DNA from: an uncultured Oxalobacteraceae bacterium
Lineage (GTDB): Bacteria; Pseudomonadota; Gammaproteobacteria; Burkholderiales; Burkholderiaceae_D
Length of the DNA: 64,000 nucleotides
Reading direction: 5' to 3'
NCBI GenBank assembly: GCA_903893945.1
Contig: CAITOF010000107.1
Span: forward strand, 1-64,000
Shown: positions 1-10,067 of the stretch, in pieces
Layout: each line of letters starts with the position of its first letter
How positions within the stretch are numbered: position 1 is the stretch's first letter
Program-made: the position numbers and the translations under genes
Notes under the pieces: model-generated
The model's input: the letters and a program-made list of their open reading frames with translations, nothing else
What the model was told of the DNA's origin: nothing
The model's database searches: none

Positions 1-1158
1 GCTCGCGGCGTAAATGCCGGCACCTGAAAGAAAGCCACAATTCCAGCGGAAAAATCGGCCGGAAAATTTTACACGGGACGCATATTTTTTGTCGATAAAT
101 GCCCGATAGGCTTGTTCAATTGGGTCGGTTTCATCTGTTTCGTTGATGGCCGGTTCCGATTCCAGAGCAGGGTTATTCCGCGCCCCTGCCATTTCAGTGC
201 CCGCCAACGCCGGCGCCCCGACCTTATTCAGTCTGGCGGCGCCTGCACGCATCATCAGGCGACCGTCACTCTCGTAGTCCAGACAGACCATTCTGCTTTG
301 ATAAACAAAAAAAGCGCCCAGAAACAGCGCAGCGCCGGCAGCAACCGGACCGAAAAAAAGTGTGCCTGCTATTCCAAATGCCGTTGTCGCCAGTGTCAGC
401 TTGGGTGAATTGGCGATGCATGCTGCGACAATCTGCATGAGGGTTTCTCCGGTCACCTTCGAAAAAATCGATGCGCCCGAAACAAACGACGAAACACCAA
501 TGCCGACATTACAGTCATTATGCTGAATGGCCCTGCCGAGTTGGTCCAGAGTATGGGATTCAAGTCGCCTGGCGAGCTCAACAGAACGGCTGAGTAAATC
601 TTTGTCACAGCTTTTCGCATCGGCGACCACCAGCGTCTTCAGATCGCGCAGTCTTGACTGAACAACCCGGTGCTGAGCCGTCAGCGTGCGATCATCCTCC
701 AGCGCCTCGACAGTCTCTTCGTACCCTGCTTTCATTGCGAGTACCGACAGAAACGCCAAAGGCCCCGCCATGCTGAAACCCATTATGCTGTCCGCACCAC
801 CGGCATGGACAGCCTGGGCAGCCAACCAATCTTTTGGAAAGACGGTAAATTGGGCCCATTCTTTTAAGATTTCCTGTGCGAAGGCCTCGGAACCGCGGCC
901 GTGAAGTACCTTGATCAGATAATTGAGCAGCACATAGGTCGCGTGAACACCTTCATCGAGATCAACGTTCATGACGCCCCCACCACACTGGTGCGCTGCG
1001 CCTGTCAGCGTATCAGTTTGCGGGCTATTGGCTAAACCGATTTTCCCCGTTATATCGAGGCGACTGCGGATACTGTAGCGTACCGCGTTGATCCCGTCTT
1101 GCATTGCGGATGAAGCGAGGGAGCTGCTACTTCTGCGGGGATTCATTGCTGACAGCAT
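1..1158 (-). CDS. Unknown membrane-associated protein, truncated by the left edge; Fur-controlled
   Basis: Reading the minus strand from ATG at 1158 gives 386 uninterrupted codons to base 1, so the gene leaves the window and its C-terminus is not seen. I do not recognise the family. The first 20 residues are rich in Ser and Arg (NPRRSSSSLASS). Two stretches look hydrophobic, about residues 124-145 and 254-276, the second being Gly/Ala/Phe-rich (FGIAGTLFFGPVAAGAALFL). Between them lies a charged, probably helical region (about 146-210). An acidic segment (ESEPAINETDETD) follows near 333-345. A second ATG at 1146 is a possible start; neither has a strong ribosome site. The promoter directly upstream carries a perfect Fur box, so iron-starvation expression is inferred. 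The disordered N-terminus plus paired hydrophobic blocks recall secreted membrane effectors, but that is speculation. Confidence 0.75.
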   Translation of the reverse strand, partial: MLSAMNPRRSSSSLASSAMQDGINAVRYSIRSRLDITGKIGLANSPQTDTLTGAAHQCGGGVMNVDLDEGVHATYVLLNYLIKVLHGRGSEAFAQEILKEWAQFTVFPKDWLAAQAVHAGGADSIMGFSMAGPLAFLSVLAMKAGYEETVEALEDDRTLTAQHRVVQSRLRDLKTLVVADAKSCDKDLLSRSVELARRLESHTLDQLGRAIQHNDCNVGIGVSSFVSGASIFSKVTGETLMQIVAACIANSPKLTLATTAFGIAGTLFFGPVAAGAALFLGAFFVYQSRMVCLDYESDGRLMMRAGAARLNKVGAPALAGTEMAGARNNPALESEPAINETDETDPIEQAYRAFIDKKYASRVKFSGRFFRWNCGFLSGAGIYAAS

Positions 1159-1181
1159 ATTTTATCAACTCACTATTTCGT

Positions 1182-1202
1182 AAATGATAATTATTATCAT
1201 TT
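1182..1202 (-). promoter_or_regulatory. Fur box
   Basis: TGATAATTATTATCA at 1185-1199 is a perfect 7-1-7 inverted repeat matching the classical Fur heptamers. With flanks it forms a near-perfect 21-bp palindrome. It ends 24 bp before the start codon of the truncated minus-strand gene and covers its predicted -10, the usual geometry for Fur repression. Fur binding itself is inferred. Confidence 0.8.
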
Positions 1203-1218
1203 GATGAAATAAAGTCAA
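1190..1218 (-). promoter_or_regulatory. Sigma-70 promoter of the truncated gene
   Basis: On the minus strand, TTGACT (1213-1218) is followed after exactly 17 bp by AATAAT (1190-1195), a good -35/-10 pair. The -10 lies inside the Fur box. Transcription would start near 1183, giving a leader of about 25 nt. Confidence 0.6.
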
Positions 1219-1258
1219 GATAAAATGACAACTAATTTTACGACAGTCTGCTATACAG

Positions 1259-1282
1259 TTTTGTTATTGCGTTTTGTTATTG
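1259..1282. repeat. 11-bp direct repeat
   Basis: TTTTGTTATTG occurs twice (1259-1269 and 1272-1282), a 13-bp period in AT-rich DNA upstream of the Fur-box promoter. It could be an activator site or chance in low-complexity sequence. Confidence 0.35.
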
Positions 1283-1413
1283 ATTTCTGTTGTTGACTTT
1301 TTTGCTGCCGGTTGGTTCTCATCCGGATAACTATATCCACGACAACGACACATATTGTGCAATATTATTTTATTTAAAAGTTATTTGTTGAAATAAAATT
1401 ATAATTGAAAGTC

Positions 1414-2403
1414 CTACCCGGGTATGCTGACCGCCATTAAACCCGCACGTAATCCAACCCGCACGGAAGGATTCGGAAACAGCACATACTCAGGCTGATC
1501 CCCCACCCGGTAACTGAAGTCGCCGTCCCGGGCAATTAAAGTATGAGGAGCAAACTCGGTAAAATTCTGCGTATGACCATCAAACGTCAGGTGAAATGCC
1601 TCGCTGCGTTTGATTAATTCCTGGGCGACCCGAAACAATCTGGGCTTTAACGTACTTTGCAGTAAGTCAGGCGCCACACCGGCACGCAGCAATGCATCCA
1701 ATGCGTGTTGTGTCTGGCTGAATTGAGTCAGATCATTCTTGCCGAGCTCACCAATTCTGCCGAGTTCAGCCGTGCAACTGATTGCTCCCAGATAACGGCA
1801 GGTATACGCACTGAACGTGACGGTCGCATCCGGATTTAAAACTGCTGCCTGTATGCCTGCCGAGCCCAGCCAGCGCAAAAACAGGTCGTTAGGGCTGCCG
1901 GGCACAATGGCAAAGGCGGGATAGAACGAGGCGCGAATAGCGGTATGCAGATCAAGGTGCCACTTGTGCGGGCGGCCTTCAAAAAACCGGGCGGTCACAT
2001 CCATTAACTGATCTGCCCGCAGTGCTTCCCGGGAACCCTGAAACTGCGTTCGGCCGGTCGGTGCAGGTGGCGTAAACAAACGATTCAGGTCCACATCGAT
2101 AAATCGTTTTGACTGGGCGATGGCGTCGATATTGCCCACTGCAACCATAAGGTCCAGCGCGAGCGCCTGCGGATTTCTGGCAAGTTCTTCGAGTAACAGC
2201 GCCATCATTTCTATCGGTGCGGTTTCATCGCCGTGTACACCGACTGAAATCAGCAAGCGCAGCCGCTCCCCTGCATCATTGTCGGGTCTGCAGATCTGTA
2301 CAACACCGGGCAACGGTTCATGTACCACAAATCCGGTCTGCCGGAAGGAAGAAACCAGAGATGAAAATTCACCTCTGGCAAAAGTAGACCTGGTCTGGCT
2401 CAT
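1414..2403 (-). CDS. astE: Succinylglutamate desuccinylase
   Basis: Last enzyme of the AST arginine pathway: hydrolyses N-succinylglutamate to succinate and glutamate in the cytoplasm. The 329-residue protein belongs to the zinc carboxypeptidase-like AstE/aspartoacylase family. It shows the metal motif HGDE (His57-x-x-Glu60), the third ligand region HLDLHTAIRAS near residue 150, and a conserved Glu in TAELGRIGELG. Length is normal for AstE. It follows gdhB by 40 bp on the same strand and closes the operon. No strong terminator is visible downstream. Confidence 0.93.
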   Translation of the reverse strand: MSQTRSTFARGEFSSLVSSFRQTGFVVHEPLPGVVQICRPDNDAGERLRLLISVGVHGDETAPIEMMALLLEELARNPQALALDLMVAVGNIDAIAQSKRFIDVDLNRLFTPPAPTGRTQFQGSREALRADQLMDVTARFFEGRPHKWHLDLHTAIRASFYPAFAIVPGSPNDLFLRWLGSAGIQAAVLNPDATVTFSAYTCRYLGAISCTAELGRIGELGKNDLTQFSQTQHALDALLRAGVAPDLLQSTLKPRLFRVAQELIKRSEAFHLTFDGHTQNFTEFAPHTLIARDGDFSYRVGDQPEYVLFPNPSVRVGLRAGLMAVSIPG

Positions 2404-2443
2404 TGAACGTGGTCAGTCCTGAAGGGCAATAAATAGCACGCGC

Positions 2444-5400
2444 TCAATCGATACTGGCTGCCGACGCGGCTTCAGACAGTGCCCAGACATCCAGCACTGC
2501 CGTTTCCAGTCCGGGCAAATCATTTCGCTTGCCTGGTTTAACCTGGATGCCCGCCTGCGTGAGCACGGCATTAATATGCTGAACCAGCTGATCACCCTGC
2601 AATTGTGCTGAATCGGGCGGCAATTTAGCCAACACCAAATCCAGCAGGCGCTGCTGGGCGCGTCGCAAGGCGTTCAATGCATGCGTGCGCAGTGGAGTCA
2701 CATGCGTCTGCATTAACACCGGTTCCAGCAGCGCTATACCGGACTGCTGTCGCAACTGGAGGCCAATGGTTAAAAAGACGGCCAGATCCAGATTCGGGCT
2801 TCGCACGGTGGTCAGCGACGAAAATAAAAAATCGGCCATGTCAATCAATGCTTCGATGGTCTGGCCGGCCTTCTGGACCGGTTTGGATTCCGTGACAAAC
2901 TTGCTCAATAGCGGCGCAACTTTGGCAGGATTGGCGAACAGGGCTGCCAATTCAGCAAGGTTGCCCGACGATTCACAATCGGGTACCGACAACACGCCTT
3001 CAATCAGCGCCCGCTGTAAAACGCGACAACGCGCGTCCATCGCCTTGGATACGTCACGCGTCTCAATCAACGCATGTTCATCCAGAACGTTGAATAAAGG
3101 CGCCAGATTCAGCGCTGACCAGGCTTGCGCCCAGGCCAGTATGACATCGGCTTCTGACACTTTATATTTTTCCGCCAGTTCAACCAGCATAATCGGGCCA
3201 CAGCGATTGACCGCTTCATTGGCCAGCACGGTGCCCAGAATGGCATTGGCCAGAGGATGATCAAGGCTGTTTCTGACGGCCACCAATGCTGACGGGAAAT
3301 AAGGTGTCAGAATCGATTTCGCCCAGGCATGACGGGTCAGAGGCAAGGCTGAAAGAAGGCCCTTGTAGCGGTTTTTCACGTTGGCCACCACCACCGCCAG
3401 TTCAGGCGCCGTCAAGCCATGTCCGGCTTCTTTACGTCGATTAAATTCTATCTCCGACGGCAACTGCTCCAGTTCGCGCGACAGGACACCCTCGGCTTCC
3501 AGATTGCGGACCAGGCTGGCGTACGCTTCCTGGATCACTTCCTGATTCTGCGACTGCTCTTCGCGCACCAGCAACCGTGTCTGCTGTGTGTTATCGCGCA
3601 GCACCAGGTTTTCGATATCCAATGTAATCTTGTTCAGGATATGGTTACGTTCGGCTTCGGTAATCACGCCGGCATTGACTTCCGTATCCAGCCAGATCTT
3701 GACATTGACTTCATGGTCAGAACAATCCACACCTGCCGAATTATCGATCGCGTCCGTAAATATTTTTCCGCCTTTCAAGGCAAACTCGATCCGGCCGGCC
3801 TGCGTTGCCCCGAGATTACCGCCTTCAGCGACCACCTTGCAGCGCATCACATTGCCGTCGACGCGAATGGCGTCGTTCGCACGGTCCTTGACCTGGGCAT
3901 GCGTTTCAGTGGACGCCTTGATATAGGTACCGATGCCACCGTTGTAGAACAGGTCCACTTTGGCCATCAGAATGATATGCATCAGCTGTTCCGGTGTTAC
4001 CGTTTTTGCTTCCGTGTCCAAAGCCTGTTGTACCTGCAGCGATAAAGTAATGCTGCGCGCGTCACGCGGGTAGACACCGCCACCGGCCGAGATCAGCATC
4101 TTGTCATAATCGTCCCACGACGAGCGCGGCAAAGCGAACATGCGCTGACGTTCTTCAAACGAGACTTTTACATCAGGCGTCGGGTCAAGAAATATATGAC
4201 GATGATCAAATGCCGCAATCAGTTTGATCTGGCGCGACAGCAGGACGCCATTGCCAAACACGTCACCTGACATGTCGCCCACACCAATGACGGTAAACGG
4301 CGTGGTATTGATATCGTGACCCAGCTCATAGAAATGGCGCTTGACGGCTTCAAATGCGCCCTTCGCCGTAATCCCCAGTTTTTTATGGTCATAGCCATTG
4401 GATCCGCCCGATGCAAAGGCGTCGCCCAGCCAGAATTTGCGCTCAACCGCTATCCCGTTGGCAATGTCGGAAAACGTTGCCGTGCCTTTGTCTGCAGCGA
4501 CTACCAGGTAGGGATCGGCATCGTCATAGCAGACTGTCTGCTCAGGATGAATTATCTTGCCCTGCTGACGATTGTCGGTCAGGTCAAGCAGGCCGGCGAT
4601 GAACAGACGGTAGACGGCTTCGCCTTCGCGGGCAATCATTTCACGTGTGCTGACACCATTGGCGTCTTTGGGAACCATCTTGCAGACAAATCCCCCTTTG
4701 GCACCGGCAGGTACTATCACCGCATTTTTTACCATCTGGGCTTTCACCAGTCCCAATACTTCAGTCCGGTAATCTTCCATCCGGTCCGACCAGCGCAGGC
4801 CACCCCGCGCAACTGGTCCGCCGCGCAGGTGCACACCTTCAAAACGGCGTGAGAACACAAATATTTCACGGAAAGGACGGGGTTGGGGTAACCAGTTCAG
4901 TTTGGTCGTATCGAACTTGAACAATACCGTGTCGTTGACCTGTTTGCTCTGAAAGTACGAGGTACGCAATGTTGCCAGCATCAGTTCAGCCAGTGTACGC
5001 AAAATATCTTCCGAATCGGCGTGATTGATTTCGGCCAGCTTTTCCTTAATGTCCGACAATGCCTGCGTACCCGCATCACGCTGCAGCGCATTTAATTCCG
5101 GATTGAACCGAACCAAAAACGCATCGGTCAGTTGACGCACATAATGCGCCTGTTTTTTCAGGCAGTCTGCCATATAGCGGATACTGAAACGGCAGCCGCC
5201 CTGGCGCCAGTAACTGGCATATGCACGGACCAGCTGAACTTCCATCGGACGCATGCCAGCCTCGATCACCAGCGCATTCATGCGCCCGTCTTCAGCTTCA
5301 TTGTTCAGTAATGATTCAAACAGTTCCTGCGCCACCCCGGCCACACCAGGGCGTGTCAATTTTTCCGCGCTTGCTCCGTCCAGTGACAGGCAGGTCACGT

Positions 5401-7177
5401 AAATGTTTTCCGCATTTAACCCGGCGTCCTGCACTATCTGGTAGGTCTGTTCACGTTCAATGTTGACGCCGGCATTATGCATGGCAGGCAGTATATTGGA
5501 CAACGATGGCACTTCCCGCACCGACTGCAGCCGTATCGTGACCGGATTCGTGGTTTCAACCCGAACCCGGATCCGGTTTGAACCGCTGTTCTCAATAATG
5601 CCTTTCAGGTCATGAAAAGCGGTAATCGGCGACGTCACGGCAATATAGTCAGCAGGCAGATCACTGCACAGTTTGCGCAGGCCGACGCGCAAATCAGCAT
5701 CATCGACACCGTCAACGACGTTGTTAAACGTGGTGTGCCATCCTTCGAGCACGCCCAGCAAAGGCAACTGAATATCAAGTTCCAGATCCAGATTGGGCTT
5801 GGCAGCCTTGGCAATCAGATATAAACGGGCCAACGGTCCGTCAGCCAGTAATGTTTCAACACGGACTGCCGAGGCACCAACCACATCTTTCAGGGTCTCG
5901 GCCAGTGTTTCTGATAAATTGGCACTGTAAAGTTCACGTGGCATATACATTAATACGTTCAGATGCCGGCCATACACGTCGCGGCGCGCAAACACCTTGG
6001 CGCGCGGCTGCTTGTACAGCGCCACAGCGGCACTGGATACGTCGGCAAGCCATTCCGGTTGTGCTTCCAGGACTTCCACGCGTGGCAGTGATTCCAGAAT
6101 TTCCAGAAATTTTTCAGCGCGGAATCCAACCGGCCGCACACCGGCCAGTTGTAACACCTTGCCGATTCGAACTCGCGCGAACGGCAATTCCGCCAGCGCT
6201 GTTGCAGTTGCTGCGCGAGAGAACAGGCCGACCAGGCAGTGTTCGCCCACCAATGTGCCCTGTGCATCGATATTTCTTACACCGATAAAATCCAGTTGCT
6301 GATCACGATACAATGTCGACAGGACATCCGCCTTCACAACCGACAAGGTATCTTCCCTTGCCTGCAAGGTATCAAAGTCCCCGGGTATGCTTTTCAGGCA
6401 TTCGCCATAAATCGGGTGCGATTTATTTTTGAGCACGCCCAATGCACTCGTCACATCACGCACCAGTTCGCGTGCACCCTTTTGCACGGCGTAATGGACA
6501 TATCCAAAGGTTTCAAAACCGATCTGGTCAGCCCACCGCAAAAATGCCGCCGTTTCTGTTCCATCGCTGACATTCGACGCCAGACCATCAGCGATCTGGG
6601 TGATTTTTGCAGAAAGTGCCGGCGCGTCGTGGCGTACATCAGCCGCATCGCCCACCGACATTTTCAGGTACTCTGTCAGTGAACTTAATTCGCTGTCCTT
6701 GATTTGTTCCGTCAACAAACAGATCACAATTGATTCCAGACCGGCATTGCTGTCTATGTTGGGCTTGACGGTCTCGACCTGGATGACTTTTCCGGAACTG
6801 TCACGCTGAACCGCCAAAACCGAATTCAGGATCGCACGTGACACAATACGCTGGTGACGCAATGACATGACCATCGAATCGACCAGGTACGGCATGTCAG
6901 GATTCAGGATCAACAGCGCTGTCGACCGCCCGCCTCGCCCGTCCTGATACGCGAGGGTATTGATCTGACAGGCCTTCGCCGGCGTCCAATGCGCGGCGTG
7001 AGTGAACGCTTCCCATAAGACAGACGCAAGGCTGGCAGGCAATATCCCGGCCAGATCATCTTCTTCAATCGACGATAACCAGGTTTCCAGCAATGCACTG
7101 ACAGCGGGATTATTCTGGGCGTAATTGGATTGAACCAGAGTCAGGGTTTGTTTGCGTAATTCTTGTGCTTGTTTCAT
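2444..7177 (-). CDS. gdhB: NAD-specific glutamate dehydrogenase, large (GDH-180 class)
   Basis: Oxidatively deaminates glutamate to 2-oxoglutarate and ammonia with NAD+. At 1577 residues it matches the giant bacterial NAD-GDH family. A long N-terminal regulatory region (about 1-750) precedes the catalytic domain. The latter starts at RGGLRWSDR (791-799) and contains the lysine-bearing core VPAGAKGGF (Lys827), followed by a Rossmann region and a long C-terminal extension. The start has a good ribosome site (AGAGGA, 5 nt away). It lies between astB and astE in the arginine operon, so it consumes the glutamate AstE releases. In Pseudomonas aeruginosa the homologous gdhB is arginine-inducible (established); co-transcription here is inferred from spacing. 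Confidence 0.95.
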   Translation of the reverse strand: MKQAQELRKQTLTLVQSNYAQNNPAVSALLETWLSSIEEDDLAGILPASLASVLWEAFTHAAHWTPAKACQINTLAYQDGRGGRSTALLILNPDMPYLVDSMVMSLRHQRIVSRAILNSVLAVQRDSSGKVIQVETVKPNIDSNAGLESIVICLLTEQIKDSELSSLTEYLKMSVGDAADVRHDAPALSAKITQIADGLASNVSDGTETAAFLRWADQIGFETFGYVHYAVQKGARELVRDVTSALGVLKNKSHPIYGECLKSIPGDFDTLQAREDTLSVVKADVLSTLYRDQQLDFIGVRNIDAQGTLVGEHCLVGLFSRAATATALAELPFARVRIGKVLQLAGVRPVGFRAEKFLEILESLPRVEVLEAQPEWLADVSSAAVALYKQPRAKVFARRDVYGRHLNVLMYMPRELYSANLSETLAETLKDVVGASAVRVETLLADGPLARLYLIAKAAKPNLDLELDIQLPLLGVLEGWHTTFNNVVDGVDDADLRVGLRKLCSDLPADYIAVTSPITAFHDLKGIIENSGSNRIRVRVETTNPVTIRLQSVREVPSLSNILPAMHNAGVNIEREQTYQIVQDAGLNAENIYVTCLSLDGASAEKLTRPGVAGVAQELFESLLNNEAEDGRMNALVIEAGMRPMEVQLVRAYASYWRQGGCRFSIRYMADCLKKQAHYVRQLTDAFLVRFNPELNALQRDAGTQALSDIKEKLAEINHADSEDILRTLAELMLATLRTSYFQSKQVNDTVLFKFDTTKLNWLPQPRPFREIFVFSRRFEGVHLRGGPVARGGLRWSDRMEDYRTEVLGLVKAQMVKNAVIVPAGAKGGFVCKMVPKDANGVSTREMIAREGEAVYRLFIAGLLDLTDNRQQGKIIHPEQTVCYDDADPYLVVAADKGTATFSDIANGIAVERKFWLGDAFASGGSNGYDHKKLGITAKGAFEAVKRHFYELGHDINTTPFTVIGVGDMSGDVFGNGVLLSRQIKLIAAFDHRHIFLDPTPDVKVSFEERQRMFALPRSSWDDYDKMLISAGGGVYPRDARSITLSLQVQQALDTEAKTVTPEQLMHIILMAKVDLFYNGGIGTYIKASTETHAQVKDRANDAIRVDGNVMRCKVVAEGGNLGATQAGRIEFALKGGKIFTDAIDNSAGVDCSDHEVNVKIWLDTEVNAGVITEAERNHILNKITLDIENLVLRDNTQQTRLLVREEQSQNQEVIQEAYASLVRNLEAEGVLSRELEQLPSEIEFNRRKEAGHGLTAPELAVVVANVKNRYKGLLSALPLTRHAWAKSILTPYFPSALVAVRNSLDHPLANAILGTVLANEAVNRCGPIMLVELAEKYKVSEADVILAWAQAWSALNLAPLFNVLDEHALIETRDVSKAMDARCRVLQRALIEGVLSVPDCESSGNLAELAALFANPAKVAPLLSKFVTESKPVQKAGQTIEALIDMADFLFSSLTTVRSPNLDLAVFLTIGLQLRQQSGIALLEPVLMQTHVTPLRTHALNALRRAQQRLLDLVLAKLPPDSAQLQGDQLVQHINAVLTQAGIQVKPGKRNDLPGLETAVLDVWALSEAASAASID

Positions 7178-7208
7178 TACATCCTCTAATTTTTTAATTT
7201 AGGTTTTG

Positions 7209-8549
7209 TCAGTGTTCATACAAATTGGGTAAATTCAAAATCCCACTCAACTCAGTCAGGGCCGTTTGCACTTCAATGGCAAGTGCCGGATCAGCCAAAT
7301 CTTCAGGCAACAGTGTGTCACGGTAATGACGTTCGACCCACGCGGTTAGCCGGCTGTACAACGCATCGGTAAAGACTACTCCCTGGTGCATGGCGCTGGC
7401 CTGCCTTTCGGTCAGTACAACACGCAAGCGCAGGCACGCCGGGCCACCGCCATTACGCATACTTTGCCTTAATTCGAAACTCAGCAATTCATCAATGGCA
7501 CCATTGTCACTGACGAGATTTTTCAGATAACTGGCCACAGCAGGGTTCTCACTGCATTCTTGTGGAACCAATAATGCCATTTTACCGTCAGATTTCATCA
7601 AAAGCTGACTATTGAACAAATAAGATGACACCGCATCGGCCACGGAGACCCATTTCGATTCCACCCGCACCGGGTTCAGCTCTGCGCCAATTTGCTGCAT
7701 TGCAATACGACATTTTTCTATGCTGGCTTTCTCATCGACAAATGCTTCCTCGTGGTAAAACAGCACGTTGCCACTTCCGACCGCAATGACGTCGTTATGA
7801 AAAACCCCCTGGTCTATCGTGTCCGGGTTTTGCTGAACGAATACCACGCCCGATTCGTTCAGACCATGCAATCGGGCGACTGCCTGACTGGCTTCTATGG
7901 TTTGTCGCGCCGGAAACCGTTTTGGTCCGCTGATGGCCGGATCGAATTCACTGCGACCATAGACAAACAATTCAACACCGGCAGCGCCATGCTGTGCGCA
8001 TAGGCGGGTATGATTGGCCGCACCTTCATCGCCAAATGCAGGCGTGGGCGGCAAAGCCTGATGGACTGCAAAATGCTGTTCATCATGAAATATGGCACGC
8101 AATGCACGTTCGGTCTGCGTATGCTCGAAGGATCGATGCAGTTTATTGTTAAGATTGGCCACCGTAAAATGAGTGCGGCCATCGGCGGTATCCGCGGATG
8201 GACTGACGGTGGCCGCATTGGCCGTCCACATCGGCGATGCCGAATAAGCACACGCAAGGATGACCGGCGACGCACGCGCTGCCTTTTCGATCATCTGTGC
8301 GTCGGTACCTGTAAAACCCAACTGGCGCAACAGCCTGAAATTCGGCCGGTCCTGGGGCGGCAGCAATGCCTGCCCGAATCCGCGCTGCGACAACGCATGC
8401 ATTTTTGCCAGCCCTTGCAATGCAGCCTCTTTGGGGTTGGATGCACTCTTGATATTGCTTGATGATGCCACATTGCCGAATGACAAGCCCGCATAATTGT
8501 GGGTGGGGCCGACTAAACCGTCAAAATTGAACTCGCGTGCGTTATTCAT
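7209..8549 (-). CDS. astB: N-succinylarginine dihydrolase
   Basis: Second AST step: converts N2-succinylarginine to N2-succinylornithine, two ammonia and CO2. The 446-residue protein has the family's N-terminal signature ([15 protein letters not shown], about 9-23) and the nucleophile region [12 protein letters not shown] near the C-terminus with its cysteine. It belongs to the amidinotransferase/agmatine deiminase fold. Length is normal. It sits 29 bp after astD and 31 bp before gdhB on the same strand. The start has no clear Shine-Dalgarno but fits the family N-terminus. Confidence 0.95.
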   Translation of the reverse strand: MNNAREFNFDGLVGPTHNYAGLSFGNVASSSNIKSASNPKEAALQGLAKMHALSQRGFGQALLPPQDRPNFRLLRQLGFTGTDAQMIEKAARASPVILACAYSASPMWTANAATVSPSADTADGRTHFTVANLNNKLHRSFEHTQTERALRAIFHDEQHFAVHQALPPTPAFGDEGAANHTRLCAQHGAAGVELFVYGRSEFDPAISGPKRFPARQTIEASQAVARLHGLNESGVVFVQQNPDTIDQGVFHNDVIAVGSGNVLFYHEEAFVDEKASIEKCRIAMQQIGAELNPVRVESKWVSVADAVSSYLFNSQLLMKSDGKMALLVPQECSENPAVASYLKNLVSDNGAIDELLSFELRQSMRNGGGPACLRLRVVLTERQASAMHQGVVFTDALYSRLTAWVERHYRDTLLPEDLADPALAIEVQTALTELSGILNLPNLYEH

Positions 8550-8578
8550 GGTCGAATCACTTTACAGTCTGAATTATT

Positions 8579-10060
8579 TTAAAAAACCAGGCCCGGTGAG
8601 AGCTGTTTCGGCATTTCCAATACATTTGTTTCGATCGACGCCACCGGAAAGGCACAGTAGTCCGCCGCGTAATACGCACTGGGACGATGATTGCCCGATT
8701 GTCCTATGCCACCAAACGGAGCCGTGCTGGCGGCACCCGTGGTCGGACGATTCCAGTTAACCACCCCGGCACGAATACGCGTCTGGAAGTTCAGCCACTG
8801 GCCCGGATCATCACTCAACAGCCCCGCGGCCAGTCCATAACGGGTGTTATTGGCCACTTTAATCGCGGTATCAAAATCATTGACCCGAATTACCTGCAAC
8901 AGGGGGCCGAACCATTCTTCGTCTGGAATATTCCGGGCATCAGTCACATCAACTATACCTGCGGTTAAAAAGCCGGTATCGGGTTGAAGCAGGCGCATGG
9001 CCAGTAACGACGTTCCGCCTTTGGCAATCAGTTCGTCCTGACCCGCCAAAAGACGCCGGGCAATGACTGAAGAAACAACCGGTCCCATGAATGGCGCGGG
9101 CTGGGCATCGCTCCGGCCGACCCGGATATTGCCGGCGACCTGCACCAGACGCCCAATGAATTGCTGTCCCTGTGCTGAATTGGGGACAATCAGGCGACGT
9201 GCACAGGTACAACGCTGTCCGGCACTGACGAACGCGGAGAAGATCGTATGATGCACGGCCGCATCGATGTCTTTTACGTCCCAGACAACCAGCGCATTGT
9301 TTCCGCCCATTTCAAGCGCCAACATTTTTCCGGGTTGGCCTGCGAACTGCCTGTGCAGAATCACGCCCGTCTGGTAACTTCCGGTAAACAGGATGCCGTC
9401 AATTTCCTGTTCGCTTGATAGCGCAACACCGGTGTTTTTCCCGCCATTGACCAGATTCAGGACACCTTTCGGCAGGCCAGCCTGTTCCCACAACGCCACT
9501 GTTTTCATCGCCACCTGAGGCGCATATTCGCTGGGCTTGAATACCAGCGTATTGCCGGCAATCAGGGCGGGTACGATATGGCCGTTGGGCAAGTGGCCGG
9601 GGAAATTATACGGACCAAACACTGCAAACACACCGTGTGGACGATGCCGCAGCACCGCGTCGCCATCGGCCACTTTTGACGCCACTTCACCGGTGCGCGC
9701 GTGGTAGGCCTGCACGGATATGTCAATTTTATTGGCCATGGTGGCCACTTCAGTACGTGCTTCCCACAACGGTTTGCCGACTTCCAGTGAAATCAGGGCA
9801 GCGAGTTCTTCCGTATGCTGCTTCAGCAGGTCACGAAATCGGCAACAGATTTGGACTCGGTCCTCCAGACTGGTTTGCGACCAGATTGCAAAACGGCCTC
9901 GAGCAGCATGACAGGCCTGATGCACCTGCAGCGCCGACGCCTCCCTGCCTTGCCAGATGCTCTGGCCATCAGCGGGGTTGATGACGCTGAACGGCTCCCC
10001 GGCGCCTGACTGCCATTCTCCGTCGATGAAATTACTCAGGTTTAGTAATGAATTATCCAT
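8579..10060 (-). CDS. astD: N-succinylglutamate 5-semialdehyde dehydrogenase
   Basis: Fourth AST step: NAD-dependent oxidation of succinylglutamic semialdehyde to succinylglutamate. The 493-residue protein is a full aldehyde dehydrogenase. It has the nucleotide-binding region VFKPSEYAP, the general base Glu in ALEMGGNNALVV and the catalytic Cys in FVSAGQRCTCARR (about residue 286). FIDGEWQSG at the N-terminus is typical of AstD. It starts 7 bp after aruG with a GAGAG ribosome site, indicating tight operon coupling. Confidence 0.94.
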   Translation of the reverse strand: MDNSLLNLSNFIDGEWQSGAGEPFSVINPADGQSIWQGREASALQVHQACHAARGRFAIWSQTSLEDRVQICCRFRDLLKQHTEELAALISLEVGKPLWEARTEVATMANKIDISVQAYHARTGEVASKVADGDAVLRHRPHGVFAVFGPYNFPGHLPNGHIVPALIAGNTLVFKPSEYAPQVAMKTVALWEQAGLPKGVLNLVNGGKNTGVALSSEQEIDGILFTGSYQTGVILHRQFAGQPGKMLALEMGGNNALVVWDVKDIDAAVHHTIFSAFVSAGQRCTCARRLIVPNSAQGQQFIGRLVQVAGNIRVGRSDAQPAPFMGPVVSSVIARRLLAGQDELIAKGGTSLLAMRLLQPDTGFLTAGIVDVTDARNIPDEEWFGPLLQVIRVNDFDTAIKVANNTRYGLAAGLLSDDPGQWLNFQTRIRAGVVNWNRPTTGAASTAPFGGIGQSGNHRPSAYYAADYCAFPVASIETNVLEMPKQLSPGLVF

Positions 10061-10067
10061 TGCACTC

